Positions 7,972 through 16,361 are shown, counted from the stretch's first letter. The stretch: DNA of 35,262 nucleotides from Methylococcales bacterium (GCA_018672285.1 JABHGC010000093.1:1-35262); one strand, 5' to 3'. Notes: generated by a model from the sequence alone, not told the origin. Numbers and translations: made by a program.

Positions 7972-10641
7972 ATGAAAAATCGCATCCTATTGACACTACT
8001 GCTCACCGTAAGCCTTCTAACACAAGCCCATGCTGTTGATGAGTTTTGGGACAGCTTAATTAGCCAAGCCGTCCACAATTATGATGTTGAAGAATATGAA
8101 TTTGGGTTGGAATGGGCTCATAAAGCACTGAAATATGCTGAAAAAAATCTGGGGAAAGAACACCCCGACACAATAAGTACACTCACGACCATTGCCTATT
8201 TATACCAAGCAAAAGGTGACCTTTCCTCTGCTGAAAAATACTTTTCCCAGAGCTATATTGGTACGAAAAAATTACTCGGAGAAAGTAATGATGAAACACT
8301 ATTGATGCTGGAATGGCTCATAAAAACCCTATTCAACCAGCAAAAATATGATGAAGTCACCCCTTTGTACCGACAATGGATTTCAGTCACACAGAAAGAA
8401 AGAAACCCGCTAACACTAGACATACTCACTGCCGAAGATTTTCTCCCCCACTTTTACAGCAAAGATATTCATAGCTTTGGGGTCAAGTTGCTCAAAAAAG
8501 GCATCACAGCGAGCACCACTTTACACGGAAAACTCGGCCTACAGACACTTCAGCTAAATTATCAGTTGGCGGACACCTATCTCTCCCATGGCCAACAAGA
8601 TGACTTAGCGCAGGCCATTTTCGAGCCACTCCTAACACAATTTAGAGACACTCAGGGAGCGCGCAATGAGTATGTCATTGCCATTCTGTATCGACTTGCA
8701 GTCATCCATAAAAACCGACAGCAATACCCCCACTCAGAATCTTATTACTTAAAAGCATTGGCACTGAGCTTACAACTCTACGGTGAAGAGAGCCTTGGTT
8801 TTACCGACCTAATGGCCAATTTCGCCATCATGTATGATCGCGCCAATAAACCCCAAGAGGCTGCCGCTTTTTATAAACAATTACTGTCAATATACGAGCA
8901 GCATGCGGACAATTTAGCCGCTCGCACCACACAAAAATTTCAAATCATGGTCTTTTTAGCAACGCTGTACCAAAGCCAACATTATTTTCATTTAGCGGTC
9001 TCCTTACTTGAGCCGGCATTACCTGCCAGCCAACAAAAATTAGGCAAAGACAACCAAACCACACTCAGAATCTCTAACCTTTTAGTCTCATCCTACGCCA
9101 GGCTCAACCAATATAAGCAAGCGGTGACCATTGGCGTTCAAACACTGGCACTCAATTTAAGCGTCTTTGGTGACCGCCACATAGAATCGATTAACTTACA
9201 AGCGAACCTAGGCGCAGCTTATCTATTTCTTGGTCAATTAGATGAAGCCGAAAGCTTATTAACAAATGCCTGGGGGCTTAAAAAAGAGACCCTAGGAGAA
9301 GATCATCCAGAAACATTAGCAAGCGCCAATGACTTAGCACTTTTGTATCAGGAACAGGGCCGCTACCTTCTAGCAGTAAGCATGTTTAAAGAAGTCATCA
9401 CACGAAAACAAACCGCATTAGGAAAACTCAGCCCTCGCCTAATACCAAGTCTGAGTAATTTAGCCGGGTTATACGCACTACAAGGGCAGCAGGAACTCGC
9501 CCTAAAGACCTACCAACAGGCGACTGAATTAAGCCAAAAAATTCACGGCGACAATCACCCTGAAACATTAAAATCACAAGTCAATTTAGCGGTGCAATAC
9601 ATGGCACAACATCGGTTTTCACACGCTGAAACAGTACTCATCAACGTGGTTAATACATACAATCAATCTCTCGGTGAGACACATACAGAAACACTGATTG
9701 GTTTGAATAATTTAGCCAGCGCCTATATTGGCCAAAATAAACTCAAACAAGCAGAAGCCATTTTACTAAAACTGAAAGCACATTATGACTCATCAGGTGC
9801 TGACCGATTAAAAATAATTACCGTACTCAATGATTTAGGCCATTTATATCATCAGCAACACCGCTACCCTTTAGCAGAGGAATTTTACCTGCGAAAACGC
9901 TCAATACAGCAAAGCGTATTGGGCAATATGCATGCAGACACTCGCTCAAGCAACACCCAGTTAGCCGCCCTATATTTTGAAATGAAGCTACCTGAAAAAG
10001 CTGAAGCATTATTCGACAAGGTATTAGCCAATACCAGGCAATACATTTCGAATCAGTTTTCAAATGCAATGGCACAAGAGATCAAAGCGTATGTTCAGCT
10101 GTCTAGCCGTAGTGACTCATTCTATTTTACACTTTTTTTAACCCACCCATCCCCCCAAAATAGTCAGAGGGCATACAACCTACTACTGGATCGTAAGAAG
10201 GATTTTTTGTACCTCAATTTACAGAAAAATTTACCCCATGACAGCCTCAACGCAGAACAGGTACAAACCGCCTTACAGGATAATGTGTTGGTTGAATATT
10301 ATTTATACCAACCTTACTCTCCAACACAAACAAAGCCTTGGCAACCCGTTCATATTTTGGCAACGGTCATCAATAAAGAGACTGTCCAAATCGTCAATTT
10401 AGGGCCATTATCTGCCGCACAAGCCGTTCGCGAAAATTCACATCAGCTGTACGAAATACTCATAGCCCCCCTTGCAGATACGCTAAAGCCATATCAAAAA
10501 ATTTATGTCGCCCCACTAGAGAGCATCAGCAACTTACCCCCTTCTCAATTAATGCAATTTCTAGACACCGATAAAACAGTAAGGACATTGATTTCCGGGC
10601 GGGATTTAGTCATCCCGCCCACTCAAAAAGTAAGCCTATAA
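7972..10641 (+). CDS. Exported kinesin-light-chain-type TPR protein ending in a truncated CHAT domain
   Basis: From the ATG at 7972 the protein has a signal peptide (MKNRILLTLLLTVSLLTQAHA, cut after AHA), so the earlier ATG at 7930 would bury it and is not preferred. Residues up to about 690 are tandem 42-residue TPRs of the kinesin-light-chain/TPR_10 type. At least five of the nine repeat boundaries keep the LGxxHPxT-like motif (LGKEHPDT, LGEDHPET, HGDNHPET, LGETHTET, LGNMHADT). The final 160 residues match the start of a CHAT domain: a helical lead-in, then LYEILIAPLADTL, KIYVAPLESISNLPPSQL and the SGRDLV strand. The frame then stops, before the region that normally carries the catalytic His and Cys. 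No continuation is visible in another frame downstream. It is thus probably a binding protein, not a protease, acting in the periplasm. Confidence 0.8.
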   Translation: MKNRILLTLLLTVSLLTQAHAVDEFWDSLISQAVHNYDVEEYEFGLEWAHKALKYAEKNLGKEHPDTISTLTTIAYLYQAKGDLSSAEKYFSQSYIGTKKLLGESNDETLLMLEWLIKTLFNQQKYDEVTPLYRQWISVTQKERNPLTLDILTAEDFLPHFYSKDIHSFGVKLLKKGITASTTLHGKLGLQTLQLNYQLADTYLSHGQQDDLAQAIFEPLLTQFRDTQGARNEYVIAILYRLAVIHKNRQQYPHSESYYLKALALSLQLYGEESLGFTDLMANFAIMYDRANKPQEAAAFYKQLLSIYEQHADNLAARTTQKFQIMVFLATLYQSQHYFHLAVSLLEPALPASQQKLGKDNQTTLRISNLLVSSYARLNQYKQAVTIGVQTLALNLSVFGDRHIESINLQANLGAAYLFLGQLDEAESLLTNAWGLKKETLGEDHPETLASANDLALLYQEQGRYLLAVSMFKEVITRKQTALGKLSPRLIPSLSNLAGLYALQGQQELALKTYQQATELSQKIHGDNHPETLKSQVNLAVQYMAQHRFSHAETVLINVVNTYNQSLGETHTETLIGLNNLASAYIGQNKLKQAEAILLKLKAHYDSSGADRLKIITVLNDLGHLYHQQHRYPLAEEFYLRKRSIQQSVLGNMHADTRSSNTQLAALYFEMKLPEKAEALFDKVLANTRQYISNQFSNAMAQEIKAYVQLSSRSDSFYFTLFLTHPSPQNSQRAYNLLLDRKKDFLYLNLQKNLPHDSLNAEQVQTALQDNVLVEYYLYQPYSPTQTKPWQPVHILATVINKETVQIVNLGPLSAAQAVRENSHQLYEILIAPLADTLKPYQKIYVAPLESISNLPPSQLMQFLDTDKTVRTLISGRDLVIPPTQKVSL

Positions 10642-10796
10642 AAACAAGGAATAACGAAGCAAACCGTTAGAAAACATCATCATTTCAACAAACAACAAAA
10701 GCCATACCCAGGTTTAGGCCAGCTAATTCACTGACGTTTCACCATTTTGTGCTATATAAATAGATATACAAATAAACAATACAAAAAGTCAGCGTT

Positions 10797-11594
10797 ATGA
10801 GTGTTTCCATTGAAGAGCTTCAGGTTATTTTGGTTGAGCCATCAAGCATGCAGGCAAAAATCATCACCGGTTATTTAACCGACCTAGGCATCCAAAATAT
10901 AGAGCGACAAAAATCAGGCCAGGATGCATTGGACTCCATCAATCGTGCACCACCAGACCTTGTCATCTGCACTATGTACTTACCAGACATGACCGGCACA
11001 ACGGTGGTTGAGGAACTTCGCAGCAATGATGACTTCTCAGATGTTGCCTTCATGCTAGTTTCTAGCGAAACCAGTTTCCGAGCATTAGACCCTATTCGCC
11101 AAGCAGGCATTGTCGGCATTTTACCCAAACCTTTTAGTAAGCAAGAACTGGTTAGGGCATTAAACTCCACCATCGACTTCATTTCTCCAACCGCAATTGA
11201 TTTTGAAGATCTAGACATTGAAAATATGGAAGTCCTGGTCGTCGATGACAGTCTCATGGCCAGAAAACACATTACTCGAATTTTAACCGGCCTTGGGTTT
11301 GAAATTATCTCACACGCAGCCGATGGCAAAGAGGCAATTGCGCTCATCAACGAAACCTATTTCGACTTAATTGTAACCGACTACAACATGCCAGAACTAG
11401 ATGGTGCAGGCTTAGTAGAATACATCCGAACCAAAAGCTCTCAACGCTCCATCCCTGTTTTAATGGTCACCAGTGAAGAAAATGAAAGCCGCTTAGCCGC
11501 CGTAGAGCAATCAGGTGTTTCGGCTATTTGCGACAAACCTTTTGAAACCGACGCTGTTAAAACACTCATACAAAACGTATTATCAGAAGCATAA
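10797..11594 (+). CDS. Double-receiver (REC-REC) response regulator
   Basis: This 265-residue protein has two CheY-like domains and no output domain. REC2 (about 143-263) is complete: D150/D151, phospho-acceptor D195 (IVTDYNMPELDG), T225 and K247 (DKPF). REC1 (about 7-128) is degenerate: the acidic pair is E14-P15 and the aligned acceptor position is T59 (ICTMYLPDMTG), although K111 (PKPF) is kept. REC1 therefore probably cannot be phosphorylated by the usual route and may serve in dimerisation or partner binding. No clear Shine-Dalgarno sequence precedes the ATG. An AT-rich TATATAAA segment lies about 40 bases upstream. The mobA gene follows after 39 bases and may be cotranscribed, without an obvious functional link. 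Confidence 0.85.
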   Translation: MSVSIEELQVILVEPSSMQAKIITGYLTDLGIQNIERQKSGQDALDSINRAPPDLVICTMYLPDMTGTTVVEELRSNDDFSDVAFMLVSSETSFRALDPIRQAGIVGILPKPFSKQELVRALNSTIDFISPTAIDFEDLDIENMEVLVVDDSLMARKHITRILTGLGFEIISHAADGKEAIALINETYFDLIVTDYNMPELDGAGLVEYIRTKSSQRSIPVLMVTSEENESRLAAVEQSGVSAICDKPFETDAVKTLIQNVLSEA

Positions 11595-11633
11595 GTACAC
11601 CTTTCTCTCTCTCATACCCAGCTGGAATACAGG

Positions 11634-12221
11634 ATGTCGCTCAGCTTAGACAACGTCACCACCGTAATCCTCGCCGGTGGCCAAGGCAGCAGATTAGAAG
11701 GCGTTGATAAAGGCTTAAGCCTGCTCCATCAACAACCGATGATCGAAACGGTACTCGCCAAAATATATCCGCAAAACCCTCAATTAGTCATTAATGCCAA
11801 CCGAAATATCGATATTTATCAAAAATATGGCTTCCCAGTTTTTGAAGACCTCGACACAGGTTATCTTGGGCCGCTAGCAGGCCTTTACACTGCCCTCAGC
11901 CAAGCTAAAACAGAGTGGGTGATTAGCGTGCCCTGTGATGCACCAGATGTTGCCCCTAATTATATCGCATCCATGCTTAAGCACGCTGAGAATAAAGTGC
12001 CTGTTGTTGCAAGCATTGATGGCAGACTGCAACCCACTTTTAGCCTAACCCCAAAATCACGGCTAGCCGAATTACGTGCTTACTTAGACAATGGTGACCG
12101 AGCAGCAGGCCGCTGGTTTAAGACACAACACTGCATCAGCGTCGATTTTTCTGACCACGCCAAGCACTTTGCCAACCTTAACGATGCTCAAGCGATGAGT
12201 GAATGGGAGCGCCAAACATGA
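11634..12221 (+). CDS. mobA: Molybdenum cofactor guanylyltransferase MobA
   Basis: MobA transfers GMP from GTP to molybdopterin to form the MGD cofactor. The nucleotide-binding signature LAGGQGSRLEGVDKGL is at residues 13-28, with the Lys that contacts GTP. The metal-binding segment VPCDAPD lies at 99-105, with D102 as the likely Mg ligand, and GYLGPLAGL at 77-85 is typical of the family. The length (195 residues) is normal. An ACAGG box precedes the ATG. The stop overlaps the start of mobB (ATGA), as in a coupled operon. Confidence 0.93.
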   Translation: MSLSLDNVTTVILAGGQGSRLEGVDKGLSLLHQQPMIETVLAKIYPQNPQLVINANRNIDIYQKYGFPVFEDLDTGYLGPLAGLYTALSQAKTEWVISVPCDAPDVAPNYIASMLKHAENKVPVVASIDGRLQPTFSLTPKSRLAELRAYLDNGDRAAGRWFKTQHCISVDFSDHAKHFANLNDAQAMSEWERQT

Positions 12222-12760
12222 ACATGACAGAACTTAGCCCCACCCCTATCATTGGCATTGTCGGCTTTAGTGGCAGTGGCAAGACCACCTTATTAGAACA
12301 ACTCATTCCCTTATTAAGAATAAGGCCATTACGCCTTGGGGTGATAAAGCACGCGCATCATAAATTTGATATCGATACCCCAGGGAAAGACAGCTACCGC
12401 CATAGACAAGCAGGTGCAGAACAAGTCATGGTTGCCTCAGGTAAGCGCTGGGCTTTAATAGAGGAACATGTCACTGCCACACAAGAGCCTATTTTAGAAC
12501 AGCTCATACCAAGACTAAATCATGACACCTTAGACCTGATATTAATTGAAGGTTTTAAACACGCCAATTTCCCAAAGCTAGAACTGAATAGAGCTGCGAC
12601 CAATCAACCCTGGCTTTACCCTGATGACAACCAAATCATTGGTGTGATTACAGACCAAACCAACGTTGAGACCACGCTACCGGTATTAGACTTAAATAAT
12701 CACGGGATGATCATTCAGTTCATTTGCAGCCATCAAAAACAACACAATACACTCACCTGA
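12218..12760 (+). CDS. mobB: Molybdopterin-guanine dinucleotide biosynthesis adaptor MobB
   Basis: This GTP-binding partner of MobA has a P-loop GFSGSGKTT at residues 16-24, VIKHAHHKFDIDTPGKDS (the family's conserved switch-like region) and LILIEGFKH near residue 111. An ATG at 12203 is also in frame, but the ATG at 12218 has GGGAG about nine bases upstream and overlaps the mobA stop as ATGA, so it is chosen. The 180-residue length is normal. MobB raises MobA efficiency in MGD synthesis but is not strictly essential in E. coli. The stop lies one base from the stop of the convergent small gene at 12762. Confidence 0.93.
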   Translation: MNMTELSPTPIIGIVGFSGSGKTTLLEQLIPLLRIRPLRLGVIKHAHHKFDIDTPGKDSYRHRQAGAEQVMVASGKRWALIEEHVTATQEPILEQLIPRLNHDTLDLILIEGFKHANFPKLELNRAATNQPWLYPDDNQIIGVITDQTNVETTLPVLDLNNHGMIIQFICSHQKQHNTLT

Positions 12761-12761
12761 A

Positions 12762-12995
12762 TTAACCTGTCTGTAATAAATCCCTGACCCAATCTAGTTC
12801 ACACTCTCGACCGTTAGCATCACCCGAGGGGTATTGTTTAAACAACGCAATACTTGAAGGTGAGTTCCAGCAATACCACTCTAATGCCTTAATCACTAAA
12901 TCTTGTACCGGCTGCACCCCAACGCCATTTTTGGCGGTATCAAAAAACTGTAAATCGCACAGCAGATCTTCCGGCATTTGAAGCTGTATTATCAC
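12762..12995 (-). CDS. Small protein of unknown function
   Basis: The frame gives a 77-residue acidic, Trp/Cys-containing protein (EWYCWNSPSS, ECELDWVRDLL) that I do not recognise. It is convergent with mobB. The start is odd: a strong GGAGGAG sits just upstream of ATG GAA TAA, and the long frame continues directly from GTG 12995 after that TAA in the same frame. Either the GTG is used by reinitiation after a two-codon ORF, or a stop has arisen at codon 3 of the original gene. An internal ATG at 12977 is another option. The composition and ribosome-binding site argue that it is or was a real gene. Confidence 0.5.
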   Translation of the reverse strand: MIIQLQMPEDLLCDLQFFDTAKNGVGVQPVQDLVIKALEWYCWNSPSSIALFKQYPSGDANGRECELDWVRDLLQTG

Positions 12996-13165
12996 TTATT
13001 CCATTAAACTCCTCCAGCAAAACAACGAAGACCAACGCCCTTATCACAGGAATTATCAACCTTCCCTTTGGTGACGGAAATTCACCTTCTTTTACACAAC
13101 TGAAGCTTGATTAAGGCCAGTGATTTACCCACTACCCACGCTCTTTCTTACGCTAGAAAATCCCT

Positions 13166-13171
13166 TATAAT
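13166..13171 (+). promoter_or_regulatory. Candidate -10 box upstream of moeA
   Basis: A perfect TATAAT lies 93 bases before the moeA ATG, inside a 268-base gene-free stretch (12996-13263). A matching -35 element is poor (TTTCTT at a spacing of 16). A small GGTGA/TCACC inverted repeat at 13070-13086 is the only other structure. I see no recognisable Moco riboswitch. Confidence 0.4.
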
Positions 13172-13263
13172 GCCCACCTTCTAAATCATACTTTCGTCAT
13201 GTGCTCGTGTTAATATACAGCCCAACCAATAGACACCCTTTCTCATTCGCATAAGGACTCATC

Positions 13264-14499
13264 ATGTCAGACCCGTGCTCTTCTCCAGAATTAATCACCC
13301 TAGATGAAGCCATTCACAAAATTATTGATGCCATTGAGCCACTCACTGATGCCATCCGGCTTCCCCTTAGAGATTGCTTAAATGGCACCTTAGCCGAAGA
13401 TGTACAGTCAATCATTCAAGTACCCCCCTTCACCAATTCGGCCATGGATGGATACGCCATTCGCTTTGCAGACTATCAAGATGAAAACAGTGTATTTACT
13501 GTCATCGGTACCGCCTTTGCGGGTAGGCCATTTAATGACAGCGTTGCGGAGGGGCAATGCGCCCGCATTATGACAGGTGCCGTTGTGCCCGAAGGGGCCG
13601 ATACCGTCATCATGCAAGAACACGTCAGCCGCACAGAGCAACACATACACATCACTGTGCCTCCTAAAAACCAAGCCAACGTGCGTTATGCAGGTGAGGA
13701 TGTACAGGTGGGTGATGTAGTGCTCAATAAAGGCACTTTACTGCGCCCCAGCCACATTGGTTTACTCGCCAGCCTTGGCATCGCAGAAGTCACGACTATC
13801 CGTAAACCCCGCATTGCCTTTTTTAGCACGGGTGATGAACTTATTCCTTTAGGCCAAGCGCTTGCAGAGGGGCAAATTTATGATTCAAACCGTTACGCTA
13901 TCCACAGCCTGCTCACTGAATTGGGTGCAGAAATATTAGATATGGGTGTCATTCCTGATGAACGTGACGCTGTAGAGTCGGCATTTAAATCAGCGATGAA
14001 TTGTGCCGATATTCTACTCACCTCTGGTGGTGTCTCAGTCGGCGAAGCGGATTACGTGACCGATACGCTCAACAAAGTTGGCCAAGTCAATTTTTGGCGC
14101 CTCGCCATAAAACCAGGAAAACCATTAGCCTTCGGCCACCTAGGCGACACCTTATTTTTTGGCTTACCAGGCAACCCTGTTTCGGCAATGGCCACTTTTT
14201 ACGAAATTGTATTACCTGGCATTCGTAAGCGTATGGGTCAACCTTTCAGCCAAAGGCAGCGCTTTCACGTGCGACTGACCGACAAGCTCAAAAAGGCACC
14301 TGGCCGCTTAGAATTTCAGCGAGGCGTATTGAGCCACACTGTAAAAGGGGAATTAGTGGTTGGCACCACCGGCAAACAAGGCTCACACATGATGACCTCA
14401 ATGGCACAAGCAAACTGTTTTATCTTGTTAGATCAAGAGAGTAGCGGTGCAGAGGTCGGAGAAATGGTTCAAGTTGAGCCTTTTTACGGCATGCTATAA
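13264..14499 (+). CDS. moeA: Molybdopterin molybdenumtransferase MoeA
   Basis: MoeA inserts molybdate into adenylylated molybdopterin to give active cofactor. The 411-residue protein shows the family landmarks in order: the N-terminal PPFTNSAMDGYA (residues 56-67), GAVVPEGADTVIMQE in domain II, FFSTGDEL in domain III followed by LTSGGVSVGEADYV, and GLPGNPVSAMATF near residue 300, with the C-terminal beta domain to the end. AAGGA lies eight bases before the ATG. It is separated from mobAB by the small convergent gene and a 268-base gap, so it has its own promoter. With MobA and MobB it shows that the cell matures bis-MGD-type molybdoenzymes, though none is in the window. Confidence 0.95.
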   Translation: MSDPCSSPELITLDEAIHKIIDAIEPLTDAIRLPLRDCLNGTLAEDVQSIIQVPPFTNSAMDGYAIRFADYQDENSVFTVIGTAFAGRPFNDSVAEGQCARIMTGAVVPEGADTVIMQEHVSRTEQHIHITVPPKNQANVRYAGEDVQVGDVVLNKGTLLRPSHIGLLASLGIAEVTTIRKPRIAFFSTGDELIPLGQALAEGQIYDSNRYAIHSLLTELGAEILDMGVIPDERDAVESAFKSAMNCADILLTSGGVSVGEADYVTDTLNKVGQVNFWRLAIKPGKPLAFGHLGDTLFFGLPGNPVSAMATFYEIVLPGIRKRMGQPFSQRQRFHVRLTDKLKKAPGRLEFQRGVLSHTVKGELVVGTTGKQGSHMMTSMAQANCFILLDQESSGAEVGEMVQVEPFYGML

Positions 14500-14575
14500 T
14501 CCACTAGATACAAAGATCCAATTATTTTGATAGAATAACCATTCGAACTACGAAAAAAATATAAGGTAAATATTG

Positions 14576-14947
14576 ATGATCGCACTTACAACAACCGATT
14601 TAACCTTGAGCGAAGCTGCGCTCACCAAGTTCACCCAAATTTTCAGTGAAATTGAAGATGACGTTGAAGGCATTCGTATTTTTGCTCAACCCGGTGGTTG
14701 CAGTGGCATCAGCTTTGGCATGGGTGTTGAAGAAAAAATCGCTGACAACGACCTTGTTCGCGACCACGATGCTTTCAAAGTCATCGTAGACGAAGGCACT
14801 ATCCCACATTTACGTGGTGCTGAAATTGATTTTGTTAACAAAGGCAATGGCGAAGAGTCTTTTGTCTTTAACAACTTACCAAAACCTGCTGGCGGCGGCG
14901 GTTGCGGTACTTGTGGCTCTGCAACCAGTTGCGGTAGCTCAAACTAG
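14576..14947 (+). CDS. A-type iron-sulfur carrier (HesB/IscA/ErpA family) with Cys-rich tail
   Basis: Numbered from the TTG at 14573, residues 8-105 form a HesB/IscA fold with LTLSEAA, GIRIFAQPGGCSG (first ligand C43) and ISFGM. Family members end with two cysteines as CGC. Here the tail is GGGGCGTCGSATSCGSSN: C111 and C114 are two residues apart (CxxC) and C120 is extra. The protein probably carries Fe-S clusters, but the ligand geometry may differ. The start is taken as ATG 14576, nine bases after AAGG; the overlapping TTG at 14573 is the alternative. The gene sits 76 bases after moeA; many molybdoenzymes and MoaA need Fe-S clusters, a possible reason for the proximity. Confidence 0.85.
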   Translation: MIALTTTDLTLSEAALTKFTQIFSEIEDDVEGIRIFAQPGGCSGISFGMGVEEKIADNDLVRDHDAFKVIVDEGTIPHLRGAEIDFVNKGNGEESFVFNNLPKPAGGGGCGTCGSATSCGSSN

Positions 14948-14951
14948 CGCA

Positions 14952-14991
14952 CACAATTTAAGCCCAATAAGACTGTATTGGGCTTAAATTG
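14952..14991. terminator. Perfect 17-bp hairpin, bidirectional terminator between convergent genes
   Basis: ACAATTTAAGCCCAATA (14952-14968) pairs without mismatch with 14975-14991 around the loop AGACTG. It lies between the stop of the Fe-S carrier gene (14947) and the stop of the leftward gene (15010). There is no long T run on either side, but the stem ends are A/T-rich, so it can serve in both directions. Confidence 0.65.
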
Positions 14992-15009
14992 TCACCACTC
15001 CGTTCATCC

Positions 15010-15381
15010 CTACTCCTCTGAGATTCCCAGCTGGGCTGATAGTGACGTAATCCCCGCTTCAAAATACCCGATTAACTCTGGTGTTGGCTCTGCACACGAC
15101 CACATTTCCCAATGCTCTGGCTTAATTTTCTCCGCATCGTATTGAATATCCACCGACATAATCAACAACCGTGGCTTCACCTGCTCAATACCTGGAAACG
15201 CTTGCATTAACGCTTCCCAGCCTAAGTTTGCATCTTTAACGGCTTCAGGAATCTCAAATTTTTCATTTTTAATCCGCATATTCACGGCGAGACGAATGCT
15301 GCCACCATCATGCTTTTTAATGGTAAAATACGTGCCTAGCGCAATCAGATTTTCTGCGGTTATCTTTTTCTTTTCAGTCAA
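15010..15381 (-). CDS. Conserved-looking protein of unknown function
   Basis: This 123-residue soluble, slightly acidic protein has no signal peptide and no motif I recognise (NLIALGTYFTIKKHDGG, PEHWEMWSCAEPTPEL). The frame starts with TTG at 15381 with AGGA upstream (spacing about 11) and no in-frame ATG before the conserved-looking part. It is divergent from the HEAT-repeat gene with only 18 bases between the start codons, so their promoters must overlap or lie inside the opposite gene. Amino-acid composition and the flanking terminator support a real gene. Confidence 0.6.
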   Translation of the reverse strand: MTEKKKITAENLIALGTYFTIKKHDGGSIRLAVNMRIKNEKFEIPEAVKDANLGWEALMQAFPGIEQVKPRLLIMSVDIQYDAEKIKPEHWEMWSCAEPTPELIGYFEAGITSLSAQLGISEE

Positions 15382-15390
15382 TGTTATGAT
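15382..15390 (+). promoter_or_regulatory. Extended -10 promoter candidate for the HEAT-repeat gene
   Basis: TGTTATGAT matches an extended -10 element (TGnTATAAT with one mismatch). Transcription would start around 15397-15398, two or three bases before the ATG at 15400. No Shine-Dalgarno sequence is visible, so a leaderless or nearly leaderless message is possible. Confidence 0.35.
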
Positions 15391-15399
15391 TTCCTAATA

Positions 15400-15822
15400 A
15401 TGAAACAATATCCTATCTACCCTAAGAATATCCTATTAGCTTCCAAACAGGCGGAATTTTTAGCGCAATTAAGCAATGGCCAGCCGAACAAGGTGATCAA
15501 ACACCTTGAAAGCCATCAACATCAATTAACCGACTTAATCAAATTACTGGAAAGTGCTGAGCTTGAAATGCATATTCGTTTAGGCGTAAGCGCTGTACTA
15601 GAGAGTTTTGCAGGGAAGGCAGCCATGCTGTCGATCATTCCACAGTTGCAACGTTTAACATTGCACACAGAAGTTCACCTTAGAAGTGATGCTTGTTATT
15701 TTTTAGGCCTAACCGGGCAGCGTGAAGCCATTGCCATTCTCGAGCACGCGCTTGCAGACGAACATGAAGAAGTTCAAACGTCCGCTCAAGAGGCACTGGC
15801 AGATTTAACAGAAAACCTTTAA
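15400..15822 (+). CDS. HEAT-repeat protein
   Basis: The 140-residue protein has an N-terminal segment of about 35 residues, then helical pairs of the HEAT/PBS-lyase type: MHIRLGVSAVLESFAG (about 64-79) and the clear pair HLRSDACYFLGLTGQREAIAI with HEEVQTSAQEALADL (96-137). The pattern of Arg/Asp at helix tops and Gly-Leu turns is typical. Such small HEAT proteins act as scaffolds; the partner is unknown. The stop codon overlaps the stop of the convergent CBS gene in TTAA. Confidence 0.75.
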   Translation: MKQYPIYPKNILLASKQAEFLAQLSNGQPNKVIKHLESHQHQLTDLIKLLESAELEMHIRLGVSAVLESFAGKAAMLSIIPQLQRLTLHTEVHLRSDACYFLGLTGQREAIAILEHALADEHEEVQTSAQEALADLTENL

Positions 15823-16271
15823 ATCATTTTTGAGATATTGGCTTGGTAAATGGCTTTATGCACATCACCTAAACTCATCATGCCCACCAAAGTATTGCCA
15901 TCGGCCACAGGAATCCGTCGAAACCGATGTTTCACCATAATAGATGTGGCTTTCATTATGTGCATGTCAGGATCTACAGTAATCACCTTCGGATGCATTA
16001 TCTCTTCCACTTTAAGCTTGACCACGTCTTGGTATTTATCCATCATTTCATCAAGGTTAATGGCAGCAATATTACCCATAAGATCTTCTAAGGTCGGAAA
16101 CAAGTAATGCAAGACATCCTTTTCTGCAATCATACCGACCAATTCATCATTATCACCAACAACCGGTAGACCACTATAACGATAGAGACACATTTGAGAG
16201 ACCACCTCAAACATCCTTGTATCGGCTGATACGGTTTTTACAGAACGACTCATAATATCTTTGACTAGCAT
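15819..16271 (-). CDS. Tandem CBS-domain protein
   Basis: This is a stand-alone pair of CBS domains. From ATG 16271 the protein has 150 residues: CBS1 begins VKDIMSRSVKTVSADTRMFE and ends LVGMIAEKDVLHYL; CBS2 begins VEEIMHPKVITVDPDMHIMK and ends LVGMMSLGDVHKA. CBS pairs bind adenine nucleotides or related ligands and regulate partner proteins; no partner is obvious here. The frame extends upstream to 16331, but a strong GGAGG at 16280-16284 points to the ATG at 16271, eight bases away, as the real start. Confidence 0.88.
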   Translation of the reverse strand: MLVKDIMSRSVKTVSADTRMFEVVSQMCLYRYSGLPVVGDNDELVGMIAEKDVLHYLFPTLEDLMGNIAAINLDEMMDKYQDVVKLKVEEIMHPKVITVDPDMHIMKATSIMVKHRFRRIPVADGNTLVGMMSLGDVHKAIYQANISKMI

Positions 16272-16361
16272 TTTTACCGCCTCCATTGTCCATCTACTCA
16301 CGGGATTTACCGCCTTTTTTCGATCATACACCCTTAAGCCTAAGAATCTAATAAAAAAATA

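Noticed and set aside
10642..10796. Frameshifted continuation of the CHAT domain
   Set aside because: No downstream frame shows the catalytic His or Cys segments; the gap is AT-rich and carries a likely promoter for the next gene.
12996..13263. Molybdenum-cofactor riboswitch ahead of moeA
   Set aside because: Only a 5-bp inverted repeat and a -10 box are visible; I cannot match the long conserved Moco RNA architecture.
16284..16331. Upstream extension of the CBS-domain protein
   Set aside because: The extra N-terminal residues fall outside the CBS fold, and GGAGG points to the ATG at 16271.
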